Assembly (NCBI GenBank): GCA_947034895.1
Contig: OX344763.1
Location: 40,113,025 to 40,177,024, forward strand
Direction of reading: 5' to 3'
Source: Rhytidiadelphus loreus
Lineage: Eukaryota; Streptophyta; Bryopsida; Hypnales; Hylocomiaceae
DNA length: 64,000 bases
Shown here: positions 47,241 through 59,135 of the stretch, one piece after another
How the letters are laid out: each line of letters opens with the position of its first letter
Position numbering within the stretch: the stretch's first letter is position 1
Notes under the pieces: model-generated
Told to the model about the DNA's origin: nothing
The model's input: only the letters and a program-made list of their open reading frames with translations
The model's database searches: none
Translations under genes and position numbers: made by a program

Positions 47241-47702
47241 TTAAACGGCATCCATCTGCACAGACAGCAAGCTGATGCAAACTTCAAAATGGCCACCAAT
47301 CAATAACGGAATTGACGTTACCTGCAAGTAGAGCTTGTTGGTCGAGTCCACCAGACCCACATGGAGAGTCCCCTTGATCACGTAGAGAAGCTCCGAGCCC
47401 CGCGGGTGCGTGTGGAGCGTGTTGATGCCTCCGGGGAGATACTCGAGGAGAGCGCTGGAAACGCCCAAGCCAGTGAGAGCCGGGAAGCCTTCGCTGTTCA
47501 CGCGCTTGATGGCGAACTTCTCCGGGGGGACGAGGCCGGAACCGTTGCGCAGGAGGGTGGAGGTGAAGTAGGCGCCCGTGATGGTGCTCTTGTTCACGCC
47601 CTCGGGGACGAAGAAGTCGGTGGTGAGCTCCGGGTCGGAGGCGGACACCAGGACGGCAAGGGCCACGAGGTGGAGAGCCAGGAGAGCAACCGCCATAGCC
47701 AT
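46623..47702 (-). CDS. Germin-like protein (cupin), two exons, 203 residues
   Basis: Exon 1 is 47702-47322 and exon 2 is 46853-46623, joined across a 468-bp GT/AG intron in phase 0. The start is the ATG at 47700-47702; ATG 47694-47696 is an alternative. The product begins with a signal peptide (MAMAVALLALHLVALAVLVSA) and is predicted to be secreted to the cell wall. It has both germin boxes: GGINTLHTHPRGSELLYVIKGTLHVG, with the HTH and Glu metal ligands, and VFVFPKGLVHYQIN, with the last His. Germins bind Mn and may act as superoxide dismutase or oxalate oxidase; which activity applies is unknown. The N-terminal cysteine pair of classical germins is absent (DFF instead of DFC, and no second Cys). 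Exon 1 is strikingly GC-rich against its surroundings. Confidence 0.93.
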
Positions 47703-47814
47703 CCTACGTATATGTGCACACAACCCAAGGGTTCAGTAAACGTCGTCAAGCAACAACTATTCGAACCATGCGACTTCGTTGGAAGCTCAAAACTTTTGTG
47801 ATTTTTGGCCAAAC

Positions 47815-49200
47815 ATTCTAACAGAATGTTTGAAGCATCGTTAGCGTATTAGAAAACCCTCCAAACCCTGCAGACTCTGTAGACATTCTAGTAGAGTGTT
47901 TCAAGCAGCGTCAGTGGATTACACACCCTGCAAACTCTGCAAACACTGTACACAACAACAGTGACCTGGGTTTAATTCACACTTGTCACGTACGTCCTTC
48001 AACTAGACCGTTGAAATGAAACCTCCACCCCAGACCGAATACAGTTTTTCAAAAACATAGGGTTCTAGATCGAATACCCGTTTACCTTCTGGTCTCGCTG
48101 ACGCTAGATGGACCAGCTAGTTGACCACCTTCTACACAGAGTACCTACTTTCAACCAATATGCGAAAACCAAAGACCGGAAACGGAGCTGCCAAATGGTC
48201 TGAAAGAATCCTTCACGGCGGCGATTATGAATGCTCCTACTTGATTTCAGAACTGCAGGCTCACCTGTGGACTTAAAAGACCGACTTCCCCACCCACCTA
48301 CCCCATCCCATCCCTCCCCACACACCCTCGCGACTTTCTAATCAACGGTTGAAGCCAGAAAACGATTCCCGAGCGCCAGTCGCTGGATGCGACAGCATGA
48401 GTGACAGCATCAACAAGATACCCCACTAGCTGAAAAAGCTAGAGACAGTCTGCTGCAAAGCGGTGCGTGCGAGAAAGGTACCCACTAATACAAGCACTTG
48501 ATATGAGTTGGGGAATGTAGTACAGTACTACATCAATGAACCATGCAGCTTTTGGGTGTAAAGAAAGAGGTGGAAGCTCAGTGAAGAAGAAGCCAGCTGA
48601 GAACGGCGCGACCCTACATGTATGATAATACTCGTATTGCAGATGAGGGAGCCTGTCAATGTTCCCTCTATCATGTCATTGCCAACAATGATGAGGTGCG
48701 GCAATCAGGCAAGCTGCAACGGATTGAATGCCGCGGCTTGCAGCTGCAGCTAGCCTGCATCCAAATCGACACGGTCCCAGATGGTACCTTACCTTACCTT
48801 ACCCTTGGCTGTGGCGTTTGGAGCTAGGGTGATGATATGATCTGGACGTCATGACTGGCCACCTATATACTTTTAATATTCGCCTGTCCCTGGAAGATCT
48901 AAAGGACAGGGACGGCAGTCATCAGCACGCATAAACTTTGGCTGCTAGGCTCTGTACGTACGTATCATCGCTCGTGACGCGTTTTTAAGAGCTTGCTTCC
49001 AGCCATGTTGCATCTCCTCGAACTTCGGTCTTCACTGCACTTACACTCAAGAAACATCGAGAAGGTGATGGTCGAGTTGTAGTCTTGAAGCAAGCAAAGA
49101 ATAGAAGGTCCGGTTGCAAAAAACTACTCCATAACAGCAGTGAGAAATGGAGTAAGGTAAGTTACTACACCTAAAATTGCAAAAATAAGCAATTCAGCAA
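47815..49200. other. Upstream flank of the germin gene, no gene seen
   Basis: Just upstream of the gene lies a two-copy imperfect repeat of about 70 bp: about 47814-47880 and 47882-47955, sharing CATTCTA-AGA-TGTTT and CCCTGCA-ACTCTG. The remainder has mixed composition and no frame I can support. The promoter of the germin gene should be here or in 47703-47815. Confidence 0.5.
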
Positions 49201-49605
49201 TGTTATATTGAATTTCTTTTGTGGGGTTGTGTTGGAAGTCAAAAAGGGGATTCTAGATTCTCATAGAATACACTTTTTGGATATTGTATGAATAAACTAC
49301 AAATTTTCAAAGTGATGAGTACATGGTTTAGGGTACCCAATTGTAGACTCTCATGAATAGTAGAAGTACATTTTAGGTAAGAATCACACAAATAAGAAAT
49401 GCAACATGGTTCTCATTATTATATTGAATTTTCTTTTGTAGGATCATGTTGGAAGTCAAAAAGGGGATTCTAGATTCTCTTAGAGTACATTTTTTGGATA
49501 TTGTATGAATAAACTACAAATTTTCAAAGTGATGAATATAGGATTTAGGGTACCCAATTGTAGACTCTCATGAATAGTAGAAGTACATTTTAGGCAAGAA
49601 TCTAG
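49201..49605 (+). repeat. Two-copy tandem duplication, period 217 bp
   Basis: The segment around GTTGGAAGTCAAAAAGGGGA (49231 and 49448) through AGTAGAAGTACATTTTAGG is present twice in direct orientation with about 93-95 percent identity. Confidence 0.88.
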
Positions 49606-49646
49606 ATTGTGTGCTTTTAGAAAGCATTTGAAATTTGGTTCAATTA

Positions 49647-51082
49647 GGGCCGGTATACACTTGGGGCCAGATTGAAGGCCGTCCGGAACTCTCCAAGTTT
49701 GAACCAATGGGATTGCTCAATTTCTCCAAATCTGGCCCAAGGGCTTTATACTAGGGCCGGATTGATACCACCACTCATCCTACATGTCGGTTTAGATGGC
49801 ATAGTTTTGGCACCAAACCATCTGGACCCAAGGGAACAATCGGGACGAGGTTTTTGGTGGCCCGATTTCCCATCTAGGGCCGGATTGGGGCCGGATTGGG
49901 CTCCTCCGTTGGATTAGACAAATCTCCACCGTCTACCATGCAAGAGCTTTTCTTTTCTTATTTATTACATTTTTTATTAACTGTGAGCTCAATCCCATCT
50001 GGTTGAGTCATGTTGTGATATAGATGCTGTGTTACAAGTTGTCAATAATGAATTTTATTGTTAATACTGAATTTTATTATTATTAACCATTGCAATTGTA
50101 ACAATAATGTCTTTGCAATTGTTTTAGCATGAGATATTAATAATTAATTTTTTTGGTGTAGACACAAATTACATACTATGTTATAGACACTAATTTTGAT
50201 AAATTACATGCTTAATAAGTAAATTTTTTATACGGACACAAATCTATAAATGAAAGTCATTGTTGAAGTTATGCCAAAAACTTTGACATCTACAAGATAA
50301 TGTGTGTTTTTATCAATTTTGATGACAAATACTTGAAAAAAGAATATGGTAAGGAAAAATTATGCTACTAGAAATAACATGTATGGTAAAACCTTATTTA
50401 CATTTATCATTGAATTCATTCAAGTTTTCATAATAAAAAATTTCATGCTTTTCTTTAAAATAAACTAAGAATATACATTTGAAAAAGAGATTAAAAAAAA
50501 TTACATGTTTTCTTGAATTGTATGTTTAATAAATGACAACTATTATGGGGCTACAAATCTTTTTTCAATGTCAACTCTAATTTTAGTGTAAAAAAAAAAA
50601 GGTTCAAAAGAAGTCACAAAACTTCTTTTTTTCCAAATAGAAAAAATAGGAAGAGAATGGAAAAGGTTAAAAAAAATTAAAAAATCTCTCTTCCATTTTG
50701 AAATAGGTAAAGTAGGAATAAAAAGGAAAAGTCTAAAGAATTCTAATTTTTTTTCCTATATTTGAAATAGAATAAATAGAAAAAAAAATCTTTTTTTTCC
50801 TAAAGTATAAAAAATAAAAAGATGCATGTCTTAGATTTTTTTAATTAAGCATTCCAAAAATCCAAGAGCACATTAATCAAGAATTCGGCCTTAGAATTGG
50901 GCCTCAACACTTTACATTACCTAGGGCCGGAGTGATGAATTGGAATTCGGCCCCAGAATTCGGCCTCAACCCCTTTACATTATCTGGGTCCGGAGTGGTG
51001 ATTTGGGGCCGGATTGTGGTCCGGATTGGAGGCAAATTGGGCCAGCCTTCCATCCGGACCCAGGCCGTGTATATACCTGCCC
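49647..51082. mobile_element. 1.44-kb Harbinger-type non-autonomous element
   Basis: TTA flanks both ends (49644-49646 and 51083-51085). The inverted ends are GGGCCGGTATACAC and, at the right, GGGCAGGTATATACAC. Variants of GGGGCCGGATTGG recur inside both ends (49865-49905 and 50930-51050), giving GC-rich tips around a very AT-rich core with poly-A/T runs. No frame is seen. TTA duplication and a GGGC tip fit PIF/Harbinger MITEs. Confidence 0.82.
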
Positions 51083-51085
51083 TTA

Positions 51086-52595
51086 GTTCAATGTAGAGAG
51101 GACTATGAGCTTTTGGAGGATCACAATTTAACAAATTAAAAAATGGAAGATTAGTAGAACATTAGAAATCATATATTTTGAAACAAGATAAAAAAAAATT
51201 CAATATGTATATCCAAAATTAAGATTGCTATAGTCAAACCAAAATTATAAGAGAAATAGCATAAAGTATTTAGAATTAGCCTAGTGATGAAAAACTTACT
51301 ATTTGGAAAAGGTATTGGTGTTCTCATTACTAGATCTTATGCATTTATTTCATAAATCAATAGAAATCACAATTTTGACCAATAAAAAAAATTGCTAAAG
51401 ATAGAAATTGTATTTTTGATAAATTTAAAAGGAAGGGAAGAACTTACACGAGCCATGAGCTTCCATTTTCCATTTGCAAATAAACAAATTAATGAATAAT
51501 GTTTCATTTTGGGTTGTTATCTATTCATTCACTCCAACTCAAATTTGTGGTGGGTGATTTTTAAAGACACATTGCATAAGTCAAGCTTAGCTAATATAAT
51601 ACTACTTGTGGGATTTTCAATTTTTGTGAATGTTTTTCCTATTGTATACGTATGATTCATTTGTATGAATTGTTTGATATATGATATCTATGTATGTACT
51701 ATTTGTGTAGGTTGTCTTCAACACTAGTTTGAATGTACATGTTGTACTAATCACCCCTAAAACTATGTGCAAATTTTTGAATTACAATATGGACATGTTT
51801 AAATGCCTCAAAATTTCAGTTTTAACTACTAAAGGGTGTAGGAAATGGCCGGTGAAGAGTAGAAGTAGAAAAAAAATAGGGTCATATCTATTGTAAAATA
51901 AAAGCTAAATAGACACCAAAATAAAAAAATTTGACACATGTATACATAAATTACAAGGTATAGTGAAGTATCTAAAAATGTAAGATAATTATGCCAAAAA
52001 ACAATTTTATAAGTATTTGAGAATGAATTCTGAATTGAATTGTCTTGCTTTTTGTTGGTCCTCGTTGTCAATTGAAAAAGATTTTAAATGTTCCCCTTCT
52101 ATGATGATACGTTTCTTTGAAAGACAAAAAAAGATGTTTTTTTTGGGGGGGGATAATTTATTGCTTAGAAGCAATATAGTTTTTGAGGAATATTGAATGA
52201 TAGATTCTCCTATTTTCAATGGATGAAATCTTTCAATTGCTACATAATCTAAGGACAATATTACTCTTTTATGAATGATTTTACACACTTTGAGATGAAT
52301 ACATGTGTTTTCATCCAAGTTTTGTATGTTTGATCCATGTGAATGGATAAAAATAGCTTCGCCATTTCACTATACATTGCCTTATGCACTGCCTAAAAAA
52401 TATTGGAAAAAAAATCATTGCAAATAACCTTCTAAATGTACTTTCATGCATATTCCCCCATGCGTATTTTCCATCGGGCATGAAGATGTTCAATCAAAGA
52501 TTGTGATTATTTAGTCACGGTTGATGGAAATCGTAATTGTAATAAATGGGAATTTCCAAAGGAATTTTGATACATTGAACTTTGCCTTACTATAG
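51086..52595. other. AT-rich stretch, nothing recognised
   Basis: There is no coding frame, RNA gene or inverted repeat I can support. Short frames on the minus strand (51829-52493) are compositional. Confidence 0.5.
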
Positions 52596-52599
52596 TTAA

Positions 52600-53460
52600 C
52601 CCCTTTTAAAAAACAAGCATTTTAGGATACATGTAACTATACGATGTTGTGGTACGTTGGTTTGAAAAGATGTGGAAAACATTTCAGAATTTTTTATTGT
52701 GTAGATTGTAAGATATTAGTATTTGAAGTGACAAAAATCTTTTGGGGGGCCCTACAAAAAATTAGGCAACTACACATCACAAGCTCACATTTGTATTAAA
52801 AAATGTCCATCTTAGTGGTGTTTCTTTGGATTCATTTTTCAAAGCAAGTTGGCTACATGCTTGAAATTTTCAAATCATTTGGAATTGTACAACATATAGG
52901 AAAAAAATAGTAAGTAGAAAGTAGTAGATAATGATTCAAAATACGAAATTGTTGAAGATTTAGTTATTGAATTGAAAAATGCCAATCCAATGGTTATAAT
53001 GTTGTAATAAATAATCTACATCCCAAGATTTTATTTTATTTTTTAAATATTGAAAACTAAGTTAAATAAAGGACTTCTAAGTTTATTTTAGAGTAGAGAA
53101 TCCATAACTACCCACAAACTAAAACTCCTCATAACTTTCATCTCGTTGATCAAAATGGAACGATTCAAAGCTTTCCACTTATATATAAATCTAGAAAATT
53201 GATTTCAAATTTTTATTTCTTAAAAAAGTGATTTTTTGAGAATTTTTTGAATTGCTATGGTTGCCCATAGATCGTTGAAAATTACATATCATGCAATAAC
53301 TTTTTAACCATGTAGTCAAAAGTTATGAAAATTGTTGGGCCTTAAAGCTACTCCTTGAATATAGGTTTGAAAAATTCAAAGAAAATAAATAAAATTTCAT
53401 TTGTAGCGAGTTGACAAAAACCGCTATGTTGCCAAAAAACATCGTTTGGTCCTTTAGGGC
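52600..53460 (-). mobile_element. TTAA-flanked non-autonomous DNA transposon, copy 3
   Basis: This is the reverse complement of the 232-1156 family over most of its length; for example, the TATAGGAAAAAAATAGTAAG region matches 770-800 inverted. TTAA lies at 52596-52599 and a mutated TCAA at 53461-53464. The right end GGTCCTTTAGGGC corresponds to the left tip of copy 1. It is non-coding. Confidence 0.85.
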
Positions 53461-53464
53461 TCAA

Positions 53465-54496
53465 TACATTTGGTATAAGCTTATTGCTAGATGACCTTAA
53501 ATCGAGATGAGTTCTCACGTTATCCGTGGTAGGATGTTCATTTGAGGCCAAAAAGATTAATGTAGAAATTGAAGAATGCACCTACTAGTCCAAAAATTGA
53601 ATCATTTTCGGCAAAGGACTAAGGTAACCTTCTAGCCAAGCACCGAGAGGTTGCGAGTGAGTTACAAAGTGTAACCAACTCTATCTCCGCATGAAAACTC
53701 ATGTAATCGTTGCCTTTGTGGATGAATATCGTGTGGTTAGAAACAAACTATCCTATTCATGAATGAATGAAACATTGTCGTGCATACAGATGCACACAGT
53801 CAGAATTGGTTATATACTTTGGTGATAAGGCAGGTTGCTCTAAAAGCAATCACTAACATAGATAGAGGTACGTTTTACTTTCTTCAATGTACCAACAATG
53901 TACATTTCAGGAGGTGGTTGCTTACAATGACCAAGTGCTATGTTTCAACTTCAAAAATCCGTAATTAATTCTTCAAAGGTTCCAATAATATGAAACGACT
54001 TGGGTTACATGCCAATTCCATTTTCCTTCCTGTTCAAGTTCAATGAAATTTATGTTTTAAAGAAGTTTAGCTTCCCCCCAACGCAACCAGCTCTTCATGG
54101 TTCAATTGGTGTGCATCAGTCTCCAAAATCCGTGTGTCCTCATTGCGCACGATTCTAGAGTTCGCACCAGTTGTCCGAAGTCTTGCAATCAGCCGTCCCT
54201 CGCCTCACCTCTAACTTAGTCAGTCCTCGACAGTCGCCATGTTGAAGAGACCGGCTTTGCTTGCTGTCTTCTGCTCATTGGCTATGGACTAAGCTTACCT
54301 TCGTTCTTCCACAAGGTCCCGCCTGCCGTCTTTGGTCAGCATATGCCAGAAAAAGGAGCTGAAAGCCACGTCCGACGGCCGGGACGAAGCACAGGACCAC
54401 CTTCAATGTCAAACTCTACTAATACTTACAAGCTCCGTCTTCTCCAGCATCTAGAGATCTAGACTGATCTGAGGAGAGCCAGTCCATTTACAGTAG
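53465..54496. other. Unassigned stretch, no gene seen
   Basis: This is about 1 kb with mixed composition, GC-richer from 54060. No frame, RNA or repeat can be supported. Confidence 0.45.
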
Positions 54497-54498
54497 TA

Positions 54499-55279
54499 CA
54501 GTCGAACCTCGATAAGTGTAATCAATTCTTCTACTAGTAACACATAACACTTATAGAGGGTGATGTCGATGATTTGTAACACTTATAAAAAATAACACTT
54601 AGAAGAATTAAAAAGGTAAATACATAACATTTATAGAAAAAATGGATGAAATTACAAAATATTGATTCATTATTCATCTAAGTCCGTTGAAAGAATGAAT
54701 CAATAGTACTTTGGCGAGTTTCTACTATACGCCAAGATTCTACTTCTTTTTCTAGTGCTTCAATATTCCTAATAGATAACATGGTGTCATTAGGTCTTTG
54801 CTCCAAAAACTTCTTCAAAGTTTGAAGAGCTTTACCTACATCTTTAAAGCCTACAACCTCTTCTACTATATCGTGAGGATCAGCTTCATCAGGATCACTA
54901 TCTTCGTGAGGATTAGCTTCATCGAGATCACTATCTTCGTGTTCACTACCTTGTTGTTGAGATGGAAGCATTTAGTTTATGAGCTTAAAAATACATCTAC
55001 CTATCAGTTTGTTTCTAGAATTGACATCTAGAGTCACTTTGCAACTAGAAATTATTACTTTACCTCAAAATGATCTCCCCCCAAGCGATGGCTCTTATGA
55101 AAAGCCTTTTTTTGGAAACTTATCACTTACCGAGGTAAAATTAACAAAGTCGGGAGCGCAACATTGCGTAACACTTAACACATAACACTTACTAGTCTTA
55201 TTTTTAAGGGAGCGGAAATCTCCATAACACATATAGAGTTTTAACACTTATCGAGGTAACACTTATCCAGGTTCGACTG
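54499..55279. mobile_element. pogo/Tigger-like element, 781 bp, internally deleted
   Basis: The inverted ends start CAGTCGAACCTCGATAAGTG at the left and, inverted, CAGTCGAACCTGGATAAGTG at the right, flanked by TA (54497-54498 and 55280-55281). CAGTCGAACC tips with TA duplication are typical of pogo-type Tc1/mariner elements. The motif AACACTTAT recurs many times inside both ends. A 97-codon transposase tail is retained. Confidence 0.85.
54678..54971 (-). pseudogene. C-terminal remnant of a pogo-like transposase
   Basis: This is a 97-residue frame from ATG 54969-54971. It holds an acidic repeated segment (HEDSDPDEADPH) followed by ALQTLKKFLEQRPNDTML and ends TRQSTIDSFFQRT. The Arg-Gln-Ser/Thr-x-Asp-x-Phe-Phe ending after an acidic helix is what I know from tails of pogo/Tigger/jerky-type transposases. 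The DDE core and the DNA-binding domain are missing, so it cannot act alone. Confidence 0.65.
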
Positions 55280-55801
55280 TAGTAGTCGTACGTACGCAAT
55301 GTTTGAATAGCGTTTTCGTCACCCCGCTGTTCACTTTGGGGAGACCAGGTGGAACTGTGGAAGCGTCGGAAAAAGGACCTGCCTGCCTGCCAGACAGCCA
55401 GCCGGAAGTCTGGAACTGCAGTTAAGCTTACTGAACTCTCCAACACACGAAACGATAACTTCATACTGCCAGTCTGGGACTCTGTCAGTCCATTAATTGC
55501 AAACTTTTAACTTAAGTTGTACACTGGGGGATTAGCATTCTCCAAAAGAAAAAGTACTTTTTGTATTTATTATTATTTGGAAACAAATGAAGCGGAATTT
55601 CATTGCACAGAGGGCAGAGTACAAGCCTGCCAGCCACAGGTGGCCTGGCAAGGAGGGAAACCAAACAACGCAATACTGGACACGACACAGCTCTAATAGA
55701 CCCGACTGATGAACAGGCAAGGCAAGGCCGGAAGAGCGCCGTGGGACGCGGCGCAGAGAGAGGCCGTCTCTACAAAATATTGGCAAACACCACAGGTGCT
55801 A

Positions 55802-56217
55802 AGGTAGGAGGCTCTTAAAGCATGCACTTAAGGGCTGGGTTGCCTTTTTCATGTCATTTCTTGTACGGGATTATTTTTAGCTCATTTTTCAGACAAATAA
55901 AAATAGATTCTGATTGTAATCCAAGTCGTTTTGTATTTTTTGAAGCATTTTTGAATTACTTATGAATTTTTGAACAAGATGAGTCATATATAGGTCCCTA
56001 TTTCTGACCATAGGTCTTCCATAAATTGTTCACTTACAGCTTTTAGAGAGAAATGGGGAAAGGAAAGCAAATGATTGGCTCTTACAATAAATAATATTTT
56101 TTTTATCGATCCATTCATTGACAGTAGAAGGTCCATTTGAAGACCACCTCAAGTCCATTACAAATGAATCTACATGAGCGGTTCTAAATGACCCTCCAAC
56201 ATTCGAGCCTCCTACCT
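55802..56217. mobile_element. 416-bp MITE with TA duplication
   Basis: The ends AGGTAGGAGGCTC and GAGCCTCCTACCT are perfectly inverted over 13 bases, flanked by TA (55800-55801 and 56218-56219). It is non-coding. The AGGTA tip is shared with the element at 45086-45629. Confidence 0.65.
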
Positions 56218-56219
56218 TA

Positions 56220-57435
56220 CAGTGAAAAATAGCCATTGCACTTCCATGTGGACCAGGTGTGTGGGGATAGAGACAATAAAAAATTCCCACGTATTAGATT
56301 CCCTAGTCTCCACCAATGAGGTTGTTCACCGGTATCGGTGAAACTTCAACTCTTCCTTTCCCGCTTGCCCACCCCGGCAAGACCATCGGTGGAGCCGCTT
56401 TTGTCTTCTTGCCTGAATTAGCGGAAAGCTTGCCCACTGGGTGAGCATTTAAGCTGACCCTAAGAAGTTAGTTAGTACTTGAGATCAATGTTGTGAGACT
56501 ACTTATTTACCACCCATTTAATAAATTTTGCCCTCAAAAACTAGCAGAAGATACATTTGTGGTTTTATATGGGAAGGAATTGAGTGCTACGTAGTAATGG
56601 GTATTTCGACCTTACCCTACGCAAAGGTCAAATTCAGCATAAATTAAAGTCATTTTTGAAAAATGTGACACATGTCATCTTGTGAATGGTCTAAGGTGAC
56701 ATGGACTCTTGAGAATCTAACTGGAAAACTCAATTTCGACACTTAGGTGCCGAATCAGACCTTCACGTATAGTATTGAGATGTGTACATCAAGTCTATAT
56801 TGCGCATGTGTAAACTCTAGTTAGCTGAATTCAAAAATGGAGTTGGCAATTTAGAGACTTCAATTGGAGAATGAGTATCATGTGTTGATTGGGGGATAGA
56901 AATATACGGGATGGTGGTCAATTAATTTTGTAGAAGAAAATGCTCATCTCCCCAAACAAATGTCATTTTCGATTTCCGTTACTAGAATCTAGGATGTTGT
57001 CATGAAACTTTGCCAATTCAAAAAAGTTCCATTTGTGGGTTGGGGGTGAGAGCATGAACCGCACAATGTTGTTGCACTACGGATTTGTATTGTTTCACAT
57101 TAGATTGATATGCCTTTGCATTGCCACAATTTGTTGGAGTTGACTACGTCTGTGTTCATGCGAGAGCACGTAGTTTGGTAAACTTTGTTTTAGTTCCTCA
57201 ATTATTCAAATCTAGTCTCACGACCCTCTATTAAAAATCCTAATATAGTCACTCTTATACGCAACCAATCACCAACACCCAATTTGTTGACATTCTCACC
57301 TTTGGATGAAATCAATGCTCGATTCCTTGTCGTCGCCTCGTAGGAACAATAGATCTTACAAGCCCCCTCCAGTCGGTGAATCAAGGAGCTTGTGGGAAGA
57401 TTCGGGATGGAGATCTCCTTCCTGATACTTCCAAA
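56220..57435. other. Unassigned stretch before the LINE, no gene seen
   Basis: There is no supportable frame or repeat. The last part may include the 5' region of the LINE. Confidence 0.4.
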
Positions 57436-57439
57436 AACC

Positions 57440-58858
57440 CTAATGGCCTCCTTGTTAAGGATTGCGTTGTCATCTCTGCTGATTTTGATAGAAATGTGTC
57501 AGATTTTCTACTAGTGGCTTGATATGGTGGCATTCAAATGTGAATTTGCATACCTCAACCAACATGTTATTATCATCAGGTTTATAGTTGATCTACCTTC
57601 CTTTGACTTTCTAGAACATTGAATTCACGAACTTAAAAGCTTGATCGGTATAAGGATAGCGTCGCATAGGAATGCAAGTGGTGGATTCTACTTCCTCAAG
57701 TTGGATTCATTAGAATCGGTTCGTCAGGTGTTAGATCTAATGCCTTGCCATCTCAAAACTAGCATGGTCTTTTTTCAACAATGGATTCTTGGATTCTATC
57801 CTAGCGAACCACCTAGTTTAGGTATCCTATCTTGAATAAACCTCAAGAATCTTCCCCTCAAATTTCATCAACATGAGGAAAAGAATCTTGTTGTGGCGGT
57901 GGGGATCGTTGTTGAGGAAGATCAAAGCAAGTCAGTCAAAGAAGACTCCAAGTTCTGTATCGTTATCAACCCAAATGTTGGTTACGTTGCAAAACTTTTG
58001 GTGACCATAGTGACTGGACAATTCATGGAAGTGATGATAGAATATGAAATGCTCAATACTTTGTGTAGTTGTTGCCATGGTGCACCACATGAAGAATCTT
58101 CTTGTCCTAGTTGTGGGATCCTCTCTCCTCACAAGTATTCTCAGTACCATTGTGCATTGGGACGTCATAAGGGAGGTCCCATTAGTCTTCTCAATGTTGC
58201 CTACAAGGTACTTGCTAATTGGCTAAAGCTCTTCAAAAGCATTTGTAGCCTATCTAGAGTGAGATCATTACCTCTAATCAAATGGCCTTCATACCAACCC
58301 ACTATATTCTTAATAATATCCTTTTATTCCATGAATCTGTTGTATGGGCAAGAGAATCTAAGCAAAACTCGATTTTATTGAAGTTAGACTTCAAAAAGGC
58401 TTATGACATTGTCCATCTTCCTTTTCTATTCAAAGTGATGGAGTCCGTGGGAATCCCCCCTAGCTTTGTGAACCTAGTCAAGATTCTCATTGTAAACACG
58501 GAGACATCGGTTTGTATCAATGGCAATGACACTAAATCCTTCCCAATTCTTTGAGAAGTACACTAAGGATGTCCACTTGTCCCTTATTTTTTTTTTTGTA
58601 AGAGAAGCTCTCAATGTTGTAGTTAAAAATCTGTTATACCGTGGTGAGCTAGCTAGTATGATTCTTCCATGAACAACTCATCAACTATTATGCAAATGAT
58701 GTTAACTTCATATTAAGAGGCGAAGAAAGAATTTTTTTATCGCCTCTCCTTTCTCATTGACAAATATGGCCTAGCATCAGGGCTCCAAATAAACTGGCCT
58801 AAAAGCCTTGCATACTAGTTGTCAATTGCCTTTGCCCCACATTGGCTCACATATTGTA
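57440..58858 (+). pseudogene. LINE retrotransposon relic, 5' part (nucleic-acid-binding ORF fused to partial reverse transcriptase)
   Basis: Fragments in several frames appear in the order of a plant L1-type LINE. A DUF4283-like stretch (about 57640-57840, GGFYFLKLDSLESVRQVLDLM) comes first, then a zinc knuckle (about 58040-58110, VMIEYEMLNTLCSCCHGAPHEESSCP). Reverse transcriptase follows (58165 onward: GGPISLLNVAYKVLANWL, NNILLFHESV, SILLKLDFKKAYDIVHLPF, VCINGNDT). The endonuclease and the first RT blocks are missing between the knuckle and the RT. Frameshifts and stops are frequent. The relic is cut by a CACTA-like insert at 58860. Confidence 0.85.
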
Positions 58859-59084
58859 GCATTACAAGAAAACAAGTATTTTATGACTGCAAAAATATGA
58901 TTGGAGATGACTGACAACTTTTCATAGTCATGTTCTTGGAGACCAATACCTTGGGGAGAAATATGACTACAAAATATTACTACTAGTCATTTTTGAGCTT
59001 TGTACTTCACAAGTGTATACTATACACACATTGAGAACATTGAAGTACTTCATAAAGAACACAAGGAACTTGTTTGGAGAATGT

Positions 59085-59135
59085 TGAGTCATATTGTTAG
59101 TCATATTGTTAGTCATATTGTTAGTCATATTTCCA
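59085..59135 (+). repeat. Short AGTCATATTGTT array
   Basis: Four copies of the 12-bp unit AGTCATATTGTT lie in a row, related to the ATATGACT words at the other end of the same element. Confidence 0.85.

Noticed and set aside
47361..47801. 146-codon frame antisense to germin exon 1
   Set aside because: It is a shadow of the GC-rich germin coding exon on the opposite strand.
48618..48827. 69-codon frame upstream of the germin gene
   Set aside because: No homology, no splice or promoter support, and low-complexity ending (CCTTACCTTACC).
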